A DNA stretch of 64,000 bases from contig NZ_PNJG02000001.1 of NCBI RefSeq assembly GCF_003226895.2, positions 496,001 to 560,000 on the forward strand. Direction: 5' to 3'. The notes below the pieces were generated by a model. That model worked only from the letters and a program-made list of their open reading frames with translations. It was not told the origin of the DNA and searched no databases. The position numbers and the translations under genes are program-made. Of the stretch, positions 15,460-24,216 are shown piece after piece. Within the stretch, counting starts at the first letter, position 1, and the number at the start of each line of letters is the position of its first letter. The DNA is from Kocuria tytonis. GTDB lineage: Bacteria > Actinomycetota > Actinomycetes > Actinomycetales > Micrococcaceae.

Positions 15460-18400
15460 TCGGTGGCTCCCTCGTGCTGGGCGGCGCGTTCCCGGGTGGG
15501 GATCACGGCGGTGGGCGCGGCGGCCGCGGTGGAGCCCGCGGTGTGCTGCGTGATGGCGGCGGAGCCCGACGACGCGGCGTGGGCCCCCCGGGAGGAGACG
15601 GGCGCCGGGGTGGGCAGCACCTGTGCGCTGACCACCTGGTCCCCCGGCTCGAGGTGACGGATGGGGTTGCCGCCCCAGTTGCCGTCCGAGGGCACCGTCT
15701 CCTGGCGCATGACCAGGGAACCGGGCGCCACGGTGGTGCGCTCCTCGATGGTCGCACCGGGCAGCACGAAGCTGTTGGGGCCCAGGGTGGAGCCGCGGCG
15801 CATGGTCACGGGTTCCATGCGCATGATGCGGTCGTGGAACAGGTGGGTCTGCAGCACGGTGCCGCGGTTCACGGACACGTTGTCCTCCAGGCGCACGAGG
15901 TCGAACTCCGGCAGCCACCACGTCTCGCACCACACGCTGCGTCCGATGTGCGAACCCATCAGGCGGGCCCACAGGTTGAACATGGGCGAGCCCACGCTCA
16001 GGCGGATCATGGAGGGCACGGCCAGGGACTCGGCGAAGACGTCCGTGAGCTCGTTGCGCCACACGAAGGAGCTGAACAGTGGACGCTCACTGGGACGGAA
16101 GCGCCCCATCAGGGCCCACTTCACCAGCACCGGCACGAGGCACGCCACCGTGCTGGCCACGGTGAGCACCACGCCGGACCACGCGAACGCGGCCACCACG
16201 CCGTTGACGCCCATGCCGTGGGACATGTAGATGTCGGTGAGCACGTACACGATGATCAGGTCCAGCCACGCGGAGACCATGGCGGGCAGGAATCGGAAGA
16301 ACTCCACGAACGCGCGCGCGGCCTTGAGCCGGCGCTGCGGCTGGAAGGTGGACTCGGAGTCCGCCTCCGTCTTGGCGCGCGCAATGGGCTCCGCGGTGCG
16401 CCCCAGCCACGAGGATCCGGCGGGGGCGTGGTGCGGGGCGGAGCTGAGCACGGCCACGAGGGCGTCGGCGGGCAGGTCCCGGTCCGGACCCACGATCCCG
16501 GAGTTGCCCACGAAGGTGCGTTCGCCGATCACCGAGGTCCCCACGTGGAGCCAGCCGAAACCGGCGCGGTGGGAGGTGACCAGGGCGTGGTCCGCCAGGA
16601 AGGAGCCGTCCTTGAGCGTGGTGAGGTGCGGGATGGTCTCCGCGGTGGAGATCTCCACGTTGCGCCCCACGTTCGCCCCCAGCAGCCGCATGAACCACGG
16701 GGTGATGCACGAGGCGTAGATGGGGTAGGTGGAGATCAGGGTGCGCTGCATGAGCGTCTCGGTCAGCCACATGGCCCACCCCACCGGACCGTTCTGCGGG
16801 AAGTACCCGGGAACGATCAGCACGGACACCAGGCGCACGGTCGCGACCACCAGCAGCAGCCACACCACGGCGGTGACGATGGTGAACACGGGCACCCACA
16901 CGGCCACGATCGGGAACACGATCTCGTACTCCTGGATCCGGATCACCCGGGTGAGCACGAGCAGCGCGCCGGGGATCAGCGCCAGGAACGGCAGCAGGCC
17001 CACCAGGGCCGCACCGGCGGTGAACGCGAGGTGGGACTGCACCCGCCCCCACGTCCTCAGCCCGCCGACGGCCTCCGGGGAGTCCTCGGGCCAGGTGAGG
17101 CCCGCGGCGCCGTGGTGGCGCAGCGGGGAGCCGCCCCACAGCTCGCCGTCCGGCACGCTGCGGCTCACGTGCGAGCCGGGCAGCACCTCGGCGCCGTGGC
17201 CCACGCGCATGCCGGGGTCCACGAGCGTGCGGGTGCCCACGCGGGCGTGGTCCCCGATCTCGATGGCGCCCACGTGGAAGACGTCCCCGTCCAGCCAGTA
17301 GCCGGAGAGGTCCGCCTCGAACTCCACGGTGGCGTGGTCCCCCACGCTCACGAGCCCGGTCACGGGCGGGGTGTTGTACACATGGGCGTCCTTGCCGATC
17401 CGGTTGCCGAACAGCCGGTGCAGGGTGCGCGCCATGGGCGTGCCGGTGAGGACGTCGTACTTGTTGTAGACCACCACGCGCTCGGCGGCCCACACGCGCA
17501 GGTGGTTCCAGCTGCCCCGGGGGTAGTGCCCCGGTTTCAGCCCTGCGGTGAGCGCCCGCACGGTGGCGGCGCCCACGAGGACGCGTCCGGGGAGCGAGAA
17601 CATCACGAGCCAGCCCACGACCAGGGGCCACAGCGGCGGTGTGGGAACCCATCCGGCGTCGGCCACCACGGCCAGGATCCAGACCACGATCACGGAGCCC
17701 AGCACGTAGCGGAAGCCGTTGATGACGTTGAGCGCCAGGATGAACAGCCCCTGCAGCCACCCGGTGGCCGCCGGGATGGGCTGGGGGTCCCGCTTGACGT
17801 CGTGGGACTCGCCGAGCGTGGCCAGGTACCCCGCCATGCCCTCGAGCGTGGGGTGCGCGTAGATCTTGGCGATCTCGGTGTCCGGGTGCGTCCTGCGCAG
17901 CGCGGAAACCAGGCGGGCGAGGGCCACGGAGCTGCCGCCCATGGCGAAGAAGTCGCTGTCCGCGGTGAACGGCAGCGGACCCAGCTGGTCCGCCCACAGC
18001 TCGGCGAGCCACGCGAGATCGCCCGTGAGCGGTGCGGAGCCGTCGTCGTTGGAACTGGGCAGCGGCCAGGGCAGGGCCTTGCGGTCCACCTTGCCGGAGG
18101 TCTTCATGGGCAGCTCGTCCATGAGGCACAGCGCCGGGACCATGCCACCGGGCAGCCGCTCCACGAGCCAGCGACGCGCCTCGGAGAGGTCCACGGAGCC
18201 CTCGAACTCGGGCACCAGGTAGCCGGCGATCACGCTGCCACCGCCCGGGGTGGAGTGCACCGCGCACGCACCCAGCTTCACACCCGGGACCTCGGTCATC
18301 TGGTTGTCGATCTCGCCGAGCTCGATGCGCCGGCCCGAGACCTTCACCTGGTCGTCCGCGCGGCCGGCGAACACGATGCCCTCCGGGTCCGCGCGCACCA

Positions 18401-19580
18401 CGTCGCCGGAGCGGTAGGCGCGCTCCCATCCCAGGGACTCCAGGGGCGCGTACTTCTCGGCGTCCTTCGCGGGGTCCAGGTAGCGGCCCAGGCCCACGCC
18501 GCCGATGATCAGCTCGCCGGTCTCGCCCCACGCCACGGGCTGTCCCTCGGCATCGACGACGGCGAGCTCCCACCCCGGGACGGCCAGGCCGATCCGGATG
18601 GGCGCCTCACCCGTGAGCAGGGCTCCCGTGGCGATCACGGTGGCCTCGGTGGGGCCGTAGGTGTTCCACACCTCACGGCCCGGGCGCACCAGGTGCTTGG
18701 TGAGCTCCAGCGGACAGGCCTCGCCGCCGAAGATCAGCAGCCGCACCCTGTCCAGGGCCTCACTGGGCCACAGGGACGCGAGGGTGGGCACGGTGGAGAC
18801 CGCGGTGATCTGCTTGTCCACGATCCACTGGCCCAGGTCCGGACCGGAGCGCACGATCTTGCGGGGCGCGGGCACCAGGGTGGCACCGTGGCGCCACGCG
18901 AGCCACATCTCCTCGCACGAGGCGTCGAACGCCACCGAGAGCCCGGCCATGACGCGGTCCCCGGGGCCGAGGGGGCGGCGCTGGAGGTACATCTGCGCCT
19001 CGGCGTCCACGAGGGCCGCGGCGGAGCGGTGGCTGATGGCCACGCCCTTGGGCTTGCCCGTGGAGCCGGAGGTGAAGATGATCCAGGCGTCGTCGCGGGT
19101 GCGCGGGGTCTCCGTCTGCTGCCCGGTCGCCACGGCGGGGTTGCGGGTCAGCTCGAGTCCCTGCCCGAACACGGCCGCCACGCCGGCCTCCTCCCACACG
19201 GTGTGGGCGCGCTCGTCGGGGTCGTCCCAGTCCACGGGCACGTAGGCGGCGCCGGCGAAGAGGGTGGCGAGGATGGCCACGTAGAGGTCCACCCCGCCGG
19301 AGGGCACGCGGACACCCACGCGGTCACCGCGTCCGATCCCCATGTCCCACAGCCGCTGGACGTGGGTCTCGATCCGGTCCTCCAGCTCGCCGTAGGGGAC
19401 GGACTCGTTCTCGTCCTCCAGGGCGATCGCGTCCGGGAACTGCTCGACGGTGTCGAGCACGATGTCCACCAGGGTGCGCGGCGCCGGTGGCTGCTCCACC
19501 GGGTACACCGCTCTGTCCGGGGCCACGCCCCGGTCGGCGGTGGCCGCGTGGGCCCCGCCGCTGAGTTCTTGACTGTCCAC
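15456..19580 (-). CDS. Pls/PosA-type membrane-bound single-module NRPS (poly-amino-acid synthetase-like)
   Basis: The 1374-residue protein has an adenylation domain (about 35-515), a carrier protein (about 520-590), then six membrane segments interleaved with three tandem hexapeptide-repeat-like soluble domains (about 605-1345). A-domain motifs are intact: TSGSTGKPKG (170-179), FDAS (218-221), YGPTE (308-312), YRSGD (389-393) and the A10 lysine in SGKVDRK (Lys497). The carrier serine is Ser551 in MGGSS. No condensation or thioesterase domain is present. This is the arrangement of epsilon-poly-L-lysine synthetase (about 1300 residues), where the C-terminal tandem domains form isopeptide bonds iteratively. 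The FDAS Asp implies an alpha-amino acid substrate; an acidic residue four positions after it hints at a basic side chain. Start is GTG; GGGGGAG lies 13 bp upstream. Confidence 0.9.
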   Translation of the reverse strand: MDSQELSGGAHAATADRGVAPDRAVYPVEQPPAPRTLVDIVLDTVEQFPDAIALEDENESVPYGELEDRIETHVQRLWDMGIGRGDRVGVRVPSGGVDLYVAILATLFAGAAYVPVDWDDPDERAHTVWEEAGVAAVFGQGLELTRNPAVATGQQTETPRTRDDAWIIFTSGSTGKPKGVAISHRSAAALVDAEAQMYLQRRPLGPGDRVMAGLSVAFDASCEEMWLAWRHGATLVPAPRKIVRSGPDLGQWIVDKQITAVSTVPTLASLWPSEALDRVRLLIFGGEACPLELTKHLVRPGREVWNTYGPTEATVIATGALLTGEAPIRIGLAVPGWELAVVDAEGQPVAWGETGELIIGGVGLGRYLDPAKDAEKYAPLESLGWERAYRSGDVVRADPEGIVFAGRADDQVKVSGRRIELGEIDNQMTEVPGVKLGACAVHSTPGGGSVIAGYLVPEFEGSVDLSEARRWLVERLPGGMVPALCLMDELPMKTSGKVDRKALPWPLPSSNDDGSAPLTGDLAWLAELWADQLGPLPFTADSDFFAMGGSSVALARLVSALRRTHPDTEIAKIYAHPTLEGMAGYLATLGESHDVKRDPQPIPAATGWLQGLFILALNVINGFRYVLGSVIVVWILAVVADAGWVPTPPLWPLVVGWLVMFSLPGRVLVGAATVRALTAGLKPGHYPRGSWNHLRVWAAERVVVYNKYDVLTGTPMARTLHRLFGNRIGKDAHVYNTPPVTGLVSVGDHATVEFEADLSGYWLDGDVFHVGAIEIGDHARVGTRTLVDPGMRVGHGAEVLPGSHVSRSVPDGELWGGSPLRHHGAAGLTWPEDSPEAVGGLRTWGRVQSHLAFTAGAALVGLLPFLALIPGALLVLTRVIRIQEYEIVFPIVAVWVPVFTIVTAVVWLLLVVATVRLVSVLIVPGYFPQNGPVGWAMWLTETLMQRTLISTYPIYASCITPWFMRLLGANVGRNVEISTAETIPHLTTLKDGSFLADHALVTSHRAGFGWLHVGTSVIGERTFVGNSGIVGPDRDLPADALVAVLSSAPHHAPAGSSWLGRTAEPIARAKTEADSESTFQPQRRLKAARAFVEFFRFLPAMVSAWLDLIIVYVLTDIYMSHGMGVNGVVAAFAWSGVVLTVASTVACLVPVLVKWALMGRFRPSERPLFSSFVWRNELTDVFAESLAVPSMIRLSVGSPMFNLWARLMGSHIGRSVWCETWWLPEFDLVRLEDNVSVNRGTVLQTHLFHDRIMRMEPVTMRRGSTLGPNSFVLPGATIEERTTVAPGSLVMRQETVPSDGNWGGNPIRHLEPGDQVVSAQVLPTPAPVSSRGAHAASSGSAAITQHTAGSTAAAAPTAVIPTRERAAQHEGATE

Positions 19581-19897
19581 TGCTAGTACGCTCCCCCTCG
19601 ATATGGGCCCGTGACGCAGGAGGAGACAGACGTGGTCCTCGGTCGAGGTACGTCGGTGCGGATGTTTGAATCATGCCGTGCAGGTCCCCCGACCGACACG
19701 ACGGCGCGACATCCGGAACAGCGCGCGATGGTTCCCAGCGAAAAAGTCCCCCTGCTGGCCCAGTCTGTGGCATCAGGATACGGCAGGGGCGAACTCACGT
19801 GCAATACAGGGACTAATGCGGGCGGCCGCCCAGGAATAGCGGCGGGGCCGGGTATTTCCTGTCATTCAGCTCACATTCTTCGCAGTGTCTCCCGGTG
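19581..19897 (-). other. Upstream region of the Pls-type synthetase
   Basis: This 317-bp gap is less GC-rich than its surroundings and should hold the promoter of the synthetase/membrane-protein operon. I see no strong inverted repeat, no terminator for the upstream hydrolase and no credible gene. The small open frames on either strand lack a binding site or domain. Confidence 0.5.
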
Positions 19898-20851
19898 TCA
19901 CCCGCGGGCCGTGGCCGAGGGGTCCTCGGCGCTCAGCAGCTCGTCCAGGACGGCGGCGTCCGGCATGTCGAAGTGGTCGTGGTCCGGCAGCACCTCGAGC
20001 CGGGTGCGCTGGAACCCGCGCTTCTCGTAGAAGCGGTGGCCCGCTGTGGCGGCGCTCACGGCGTCGAACGAGGCATCGGGGTCCGTCCCGTCGTCCTGCG
20101 CGCCCGTGAACCACCACAGCCGCAGGTCCCTCTTCTGCCGGGGCGTGGCGGACTCCTGGAGCGCGCCGGGCGACCCGCCGCCGCCCACCATGACCGCGCC
20201 GCCCGTGACCAGGTCCGGGGCTTCGCCCAGGATCCCGTAACTGAGCATTTCCGCGCCGCCGGAGTATCCCATCCAGGTGACCCGATTGCTTTGCACGGGT
20301 AAATTCTTGAACAATTCTTTTTCGGTGAGGGCCCGCAGCCAGCGCAGGTTCGGGCGCAGCTTCTTCCACCACGTGCAGGACCCCGGGCAGTCGGGTGTGA
20401 GCGGCACCACCAGGAGGTCGTTGTGGGAGGCCGCCACCGCCGCGAGGCACGTGGTGCGGCCGCCGGGTTCGTAGAACTCCGCACCGCCGTCACCGTGCAG
20501 GTCCATCACCAGCCCCACGGGCCGGGAGGTGTCCACGCCGCCGTCGAGAACGTGGTAGCTGCTCGTCACCCCCCGCTCCGTGAAGGACCGGTCCAGTCGG
20601 CCCAGCGCCCCGGCCTGCGTCTGGTCCTCGTCGGTGTGCTGCGTGGCGCGCGTGACCGTGTGCGGGTGGGCGCGGGGATCGTCCGCGGCGAGCCCGTACC
20701 GGGTGCAGTCCGTGGTGGGGGCAGCGGCGGACCGGAACGGGTCCACGGCGATCAGCGCGGCGGCCGCGACCAGCAGCACCAGGAGGACCACCACGGCCGT
20801 GGTGCGCCATCCCACCCGCTTCGCGCCCGCCCTGGAGGGGCTCTTAGGCAT
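19898..20851 (-). CDS. Membrane-anchored or secreted alpha/beta hydrolase (PHB-depolymerase-like esterase)
   Basis: The 317-residue protein has a basic N-terminus and one hydrophobic segment (about 18-36), acting as signal or anchor, so the enzyme domain lies outside. The nucleophile elbow is GYSGG (195-199), LHGDGG near 119-123 supplies the oxyanion region, and a DDGTDP Asp and a DHDHFD His complete the likely triad. Four cysteines (49, 135, 155, 159) could form disulfides. Residues 176-190 use low-GC codons including a leucine TTA at 20300-20302, unlike the rest of the gene. It lies upstream of the Pls-type synthetase on the same strand but 317 bp away. Substrate unknown. Confidence 0.75.
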   Translation of the reverse strand: MPKSPSRAGAKRVGWRTTAVVVLLVLLVAAAALIAVDPFRSAAAPTTDCTRYGLAADDPRAHPHTVTRATQHTDEDQTQAGALGRLDRSFTERGVTSSYHVLDGGVDTSRPVGLVMDLHGDGGAEFYEPGGRTTCLAAVAASHNDLLVVPLTPDCPGSCTWWKKLRPNLRWLRALTEKELFKNLPVQSNRVTWMGYSGGAEMLSYGILGEAPDLVTGGAVMVGGGGSPGALQESATPRQKRDLRLWWFTGAQDDGTDPDASFDAVSAATAGHRFYEKRGFQRTRLEVLPDHDHFDMPDAAVLDELLSAEDPSATARG

Positions 20852-20934
20852 GGCGAGAATCGTACCCCGCCCACGACGCCGCCCCGCGCCGCTCCTGCCC
20901 CGCCCCGGGACGCGCTCGCCCCCCCCCTGCGCCG

Positions 20935-21894
20935 TCACCCCTCGGGGACCGGGACCAGCCGCGGCACGAGCCACACCAGAACCACCATGACCAGCAGCTC
21001 CACGAGGGTCTGCGTGACCACGGCCAGGGGTTCCGCACCGGACGTCCCGGGGACTGCAAGCGCCAGCGGCAGCACCACGAGCGAGTTTCGGGTCACCCCG
21101 GTGAACAGGACGGCGCGGCGCTCGCGACCGCCCAGTCCGACCACGAGACCTGCCGCCCACCCGAGGACGGTCATCACCGCGGCGAAACCGAGGTAGAGCG
21201 GAACGAGCGGCAGCAGCTCCGCGACCCGGGAGCCGATGCGCGCGGTCTGCGAGGCCACGACCGTTCCCAGCGTGAGCATCATCAGGGGCACCATGGCGGC
21301 CGCCACGCGACGTTCCCAGGCCCGGCCGAGCGGGCCCCGCGACGTCGCCCACTGGGTGACCGCGGCCGCGAGCAGGGGCGCGAGGACCACCAGCACGAGC
21401 GCCCCGGTGAAACGCGACCACGGCAGGGCCCCCGCGGCATCCGCCTGCGGGAACCACCGCAGGAGCACGGGCAGTGCGAGGATCTGCGCCAGCATGAGGA
21501 AGGGGGTGGTGGCGAGGAGGCGGTCCGCGGCGCCACCGGCGAGCCCGGTGAACACGATCACGTAGTCCACACAGGGGGCGAGCAGCACCAGCAGCGCACC
21601 GGTGAGCAGCGGGCCCTGCAGTCCGGTGCCGTGCACGAGCGCCAGCACCACGAGCGGAACCGCGACGAAGTTCAGGAGCAGGACGCCCGCGAGGAACCGC
21701 GGTGCCCGGAAGGCCCGCCCGAGACGCCGCAGGGGGATCCCGAGGAACGTGGCGTACAGCAGCAGGGCCAGAACGGGAGTCACCGCGGGTTCCACGGCCT
21801 CGCCGAGGGGCGGCACGAGCCAACCGGCCGCGGCGCCCAGTGCGATGGCGGCCAGGTACAGGTGCACCTGGAACCGCTGCAGGAACTCACTCAT
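20935..21894 (-). CDS. Bile-acid:sodium symporter / ACR3-like arsenic resistance transporter
   Basis: The 319-residue protein has about ten membrane segments and the BASS/ACR3 fold signatures, notably LLAPCVDYVIVFTGLAGG (near 105-122) and a later TGVTRNSLVVLPLAL crossover (near 260-274). In actinobacteria this subfamily is usually annotated as arsenite efflux, but the ACR3-type Cys context differs from characterised pumps, so the substrate is uncertain. It has a weak binding site before the ATG at 21894. A 42-codon frame with a strong site ends 12 bp upstream and may couple translation. Confidence 0.72.
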   Translation of the reverse strand: MSEFLQRFQVHLYLAAIALGAAAGWLVPPLGEAVEPAVTPVLALLLYATFLGIPLRRLGRAFRAPRFLAGVLLLNFVAVPLVVLALVHGTGLQGPLLTGALLVLLAPCVDYVIVFTGLAGGAADRLLATTPFLMLAQILALPVLLRWFPQADAAGALPWSRFTGALVLVVLAPLLAAAVTQWATSRGPLGRAWERRVAAAMVPLMMLTLGTVVASQTARIGSRVAELLPLVPLYLGFAAVMTVLGWAAGLVVGLGGRERRAVLFTGVTRNSLVVLPLALAVPGTSGAEPLAVVTQTLVELLVMVVLVWLVPRLVPVPEG

Positions 21895-21906
21895 CGGCGG
21901 GGTCGT

Positions 21907-22035
21907 TCATCGAGGCCGTCGCACGAGGTCCACGGCGTCCGGGACGACGCTGCCGACCCCGGCCACCCGCGGATCGTCGGTGTCCGAACCGGCCAGACGC
22001 GCCGGGACCACGACACGAGCGGTGCACCGGCTCAC
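21907..22035 (-). CDS. Possible 42-residue leader or micro-protein
   Basis: A GTG at 22035 is preceded by CAGGAGGA at ideal spacing and opens a 42-codon frame rich in Val, Arg and Asp. It ends in TGA 12 bp before the transporter ATG. No domain is recognisable. It could be a coupled leader peptide, a decayed partner gene (such as a small regulator) or chance. The strong Shine-Dalgarno, better than the transporter's own, is the main evidence. Confidence 0.35.
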   Translation of the reverse strand: MSRCTARVVVPARLAGSDTDDPRVAGVGSVVPDAVDLVRRPR

Positions 22036-22050
22036 GGGGTCCTCCTGGCG

Positions 22051-22070
22051 ATTCGCATGTCCTGTCGAAT
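22051..22070 (-). promoter_or_regulatory. Inverted repeat upstream of transporter
   Basis: ATTCG-N10-CGAAT is a perfect 5-bp dyad 16 bp upstream of the micro-ORF start. Its spacing resembles operators of small dimeric repressors. No repressor gene lies next to it. Confidence 0.3.
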
Positions 22071-22282
22071 GTAGGGAGGGGCGGTGCCCGGCGGCAAACC
22101 GTTCCCCGCGCCATGACGTGGGGCGAGCCCGTGAGGGGGCCGCCGCGCGGGATCGCCGACGCAGCGGGGCACGCTCCCGCCGGTCACCGGACCGCCAGGG
22201 GGCGGGCGCCGATCCGGCACGGCGCCGCGTGGCCGGGGCGCGGGCGGCGTCGGGCGACCCGGGGCGTGTCTAGGGTGGGAGC

Positions 22283-23539
22283 ATGACGGCCGACTCCACC
22301 TCGGACCCTTCAGCCGCACGGCGGCGGACCGGCGCGCTGCACCTGGGCCTGGCCTACCACGGGGATCCCTTCGACCCCGCTTCCTGGTCCGGCACCCCGC
22401 GGGGCATCGGGAACGCGCTGCGGGCCCAGGGCCACGACGTCGTGGGGCTCAGTGCGCGCGCCGGGGACGCCGTGGACGCGGGTCTGCAGCGCGCCCTGGC
22501 CGTGCCGCGCCTGATCCCGCGGATTCCCGCGATCCGCCGCGGTCAGCCGCTGCCCGAGGCCGTGGACCACGCGAAGTCCGCCGCACGGATCGGGGCCGAG
22601 TACAGGGCGCTCGGATCGCTGCGGATGCGCCGGGAGATCGCCCGCGCGGGGTCGCTGGACGCGGTTCTGCGCCTGGGCACGTCCTTCGAGGTCCACCACC
22701 CGCGGGTCATCACGTTCGAGGATCTCACCGTCGTCCAGGCCGTCGCGGCCGGGGAGCTGGAGTGGGCGCGCGTGGGCCGGGGCACCCGGCGGATGCGGGT
22801 GCGCGCCCAGGCACGGGCGTTCCGGGACGCCACGGCATGCTGCACCGCCACACCGTGGACCGCGGGATCCGTGGTCGAGGACTACGGGGTGGACCCGGCC
22901 AAGGTCTTCCCCGTGGGTCTGGGCGCCAACCACCTGCCCGGCACGGCGGCGGGTGGTGCGGGCGGCCCGGGTGGTGCGAAGGACTGGAGCACCCCGCGCT
23001 TCCTGTTCGTGGGCAAGGCGTGGGAGGACAAGAACGGGCCCGTCCTGCTGGAGGCCTTCTCCCGCGTCCACGCGCGGCATCCCGCGGCCCGCCTGGACCT
23101 GGTGGGAAACCACCCGGCGGTGGACCTGCCCGGAGTGACCGGCCACGGATTCCTGCGCACGAGCGAGCCCGGGCCCCGGGAGCAGCTGGCCGCCCTCTAC
23201 GCCCGCGCCACGTGCCTGGTGGTGCCCACGACCTTCGAACCGGCCGGCATCGTGCACGTGGAGGCCGCGGCGACGGGCGTGCCGAGCATCGGCTCCCGGC
23301 GCGGCGGGGCCGGGGACATGATCGGGACCGCCGGCCTCACCGTGACCCCCGGTGACGTGCCGGAGCTCGTGGCGGCCATGGAGCGCATGGCCGATCCCGC
23401 CACGGCGCGGCGCATGGGCGAGGCCGGCCGGGAGCGCGCACGGCTGTTCACGTGGGATCTCGTGGCGCACCGCATCCTGCAGGCCGCGGGGCTGGAACCG
23501 CACGACGACGCCGCCTGGCGCGGGCTGTTCACCACCTGA
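22283..23539 (+). CDS. GT4-family glycosyltransferase
   Basis: The 418-residue enzyme has a GT-B layout. An N-terminal acceptor domain spans about 1-225, and a C-terminal nucleotide-sugar domain begins at RFLFVGKAWEDKNG (near 244), with FEPAGIVHVEAAATG (near 318), the donor-binding EX7E-type region. No signal or membrane segment is seen. TAGGGTGGGAGC before the ATG can serve as a binding site, or TAGGGT as a -10 for a leaderless mRNA. The 212 bp between 22071 and the start hold nothing else I can identify. It converges on the WbqC and PIG-L genes, and together they suggest a surface-glycan task. Confidence 0.87.
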   Translation: MTADSTSDPSAARRRTGALHLGLAYHGDPFDPASWSGTPRGIGNALRAQGHDVVGLSARAGDAVDAGLQRALAVPRLIPRIPAIRRGQPLPEAVDHAKSAARIGAEYRALGSLRMRREIARAGSLDAVLRLGTSFEVHHPRVITFEDLTVVQAVAAGELEWARVGRGTRRMRVRAQARAFRDATACCTATPWTAGSVVEDYGVDPAKVFPVGLGANHLPGTAAGGAGGPGGAKDWSTPRFLFVGKAWEDKNGPVLLEAFSRVHARHPAARLDLVGNHPAVDLPGVTGHGFLRTSEPGPREQLAALYARATCLVVPTTFEPAGIVHVEAAATGVPSIGSRRGGAGDMIGTAGLTVTPGDVPELVAAMERMADPATARRMGEAGRERARLFTWDLVAHRILQAAGLEPHDDAAWRGLFTT

Positions 23540-23577
23540 GCCGACTGCTGCGGGCCCGTGCCGGCTGCGCGGCGGCG

Positions 23578-24216
23578 TCAGCCGTGGTTCATGATCGCGG
23601 GCATGGGATCTTCCCGGTCCATGAGCAGGCTCAGCACGGAGTCCCCCGTGACGGGCACGTGGTCGGACCAGGTGAGCTTCAGACCGTGTGCGGCGAAGTA
23701 CGCCTCCGGCTCCGCCACCATGTAGGACCTGCCCCCGGTGCCCGCGTAGTACTCGTCCCCGCCCACGGCCGTGACCTGCTCGATGAGCCGATCGGTGGCC
23801 GTGCGCCGCGGCGGGTCGGTGAACATCAGCGGGGTGGTGATGCCCAGCATGTCCCGGATCATCTCGATCATCCCGAGGTTGACCTCGTCCAGGGCCGTCC
23901 CGGTGAGGCCGCGGATGCGCTCCACGATCTCCGGGCCGCGGCGCTTCCACTGCGGTGCACCGCGGTAGCGGCCCTCGATGATGCCGGTGAGGCGTTCCTG
24001 CCACCCCGCCAGCACCGTGACCTCGGTGATGGGAACCAGCGCGGGCTTGCCGGCCAGCCGGTGGGAGGCCCAGGAGTCCCGCATCCTCACGCGGCGCTGG
24101 TACCCGTGCTTCTGGAACTGGTCGTGCCGGGACACGACGAACGCGTCCGAGACCGCCATCTTGTACCAGAACCCGGAGTACGGCAGCAGGTCCGGCTGGT
24201 GGATGGTGACCCTCAT
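23578..24216 (-). CDS. WbqC-family protein
   Basis: The 212-residue protein starts with the WbqC signature MRVTIHQPDLLPYSGFW and has a central GTALDEVNLGMIEMI region; length fits the family. WbqC-like proteins occur in O-antigen and glycan clusters and are thought to act in aminosugar or aminoacyl modification; the exact reaction is not established. Its ATG overlaps the stop of the upstream PIG-L gene (ATGA), so the two are made together. The adjacent convergent glycosyltransferase supports a glycan role. Confidence 0.86.
   Translation of the reverse strand: MRVTIHQPDLLPYSGFWYKMAVSDAFVVSRHDQFQKHGYQRRVRMRDSWASHRLAGKPALVPITEVTVLAGWQERLTGIIEGRYRGAPQWKRRGPEIVERIRGLTGTALDEVNLGMIEMIRDMLGITTPLMFTDPPRRTATDRLIEQVTAVGGDEYYAGTGGRSYMVAEPEAYFAAHGLKLTWSDHVPVTGDSVLSLLMDREDPMPAIMNHG

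Noticed and set aside
15378-19586. 1402-codon open frame opposite the Pls-type synthetase
   Set aside because: Antisense shadow; repetitive His/Gly/Val-rich translation and no start context.
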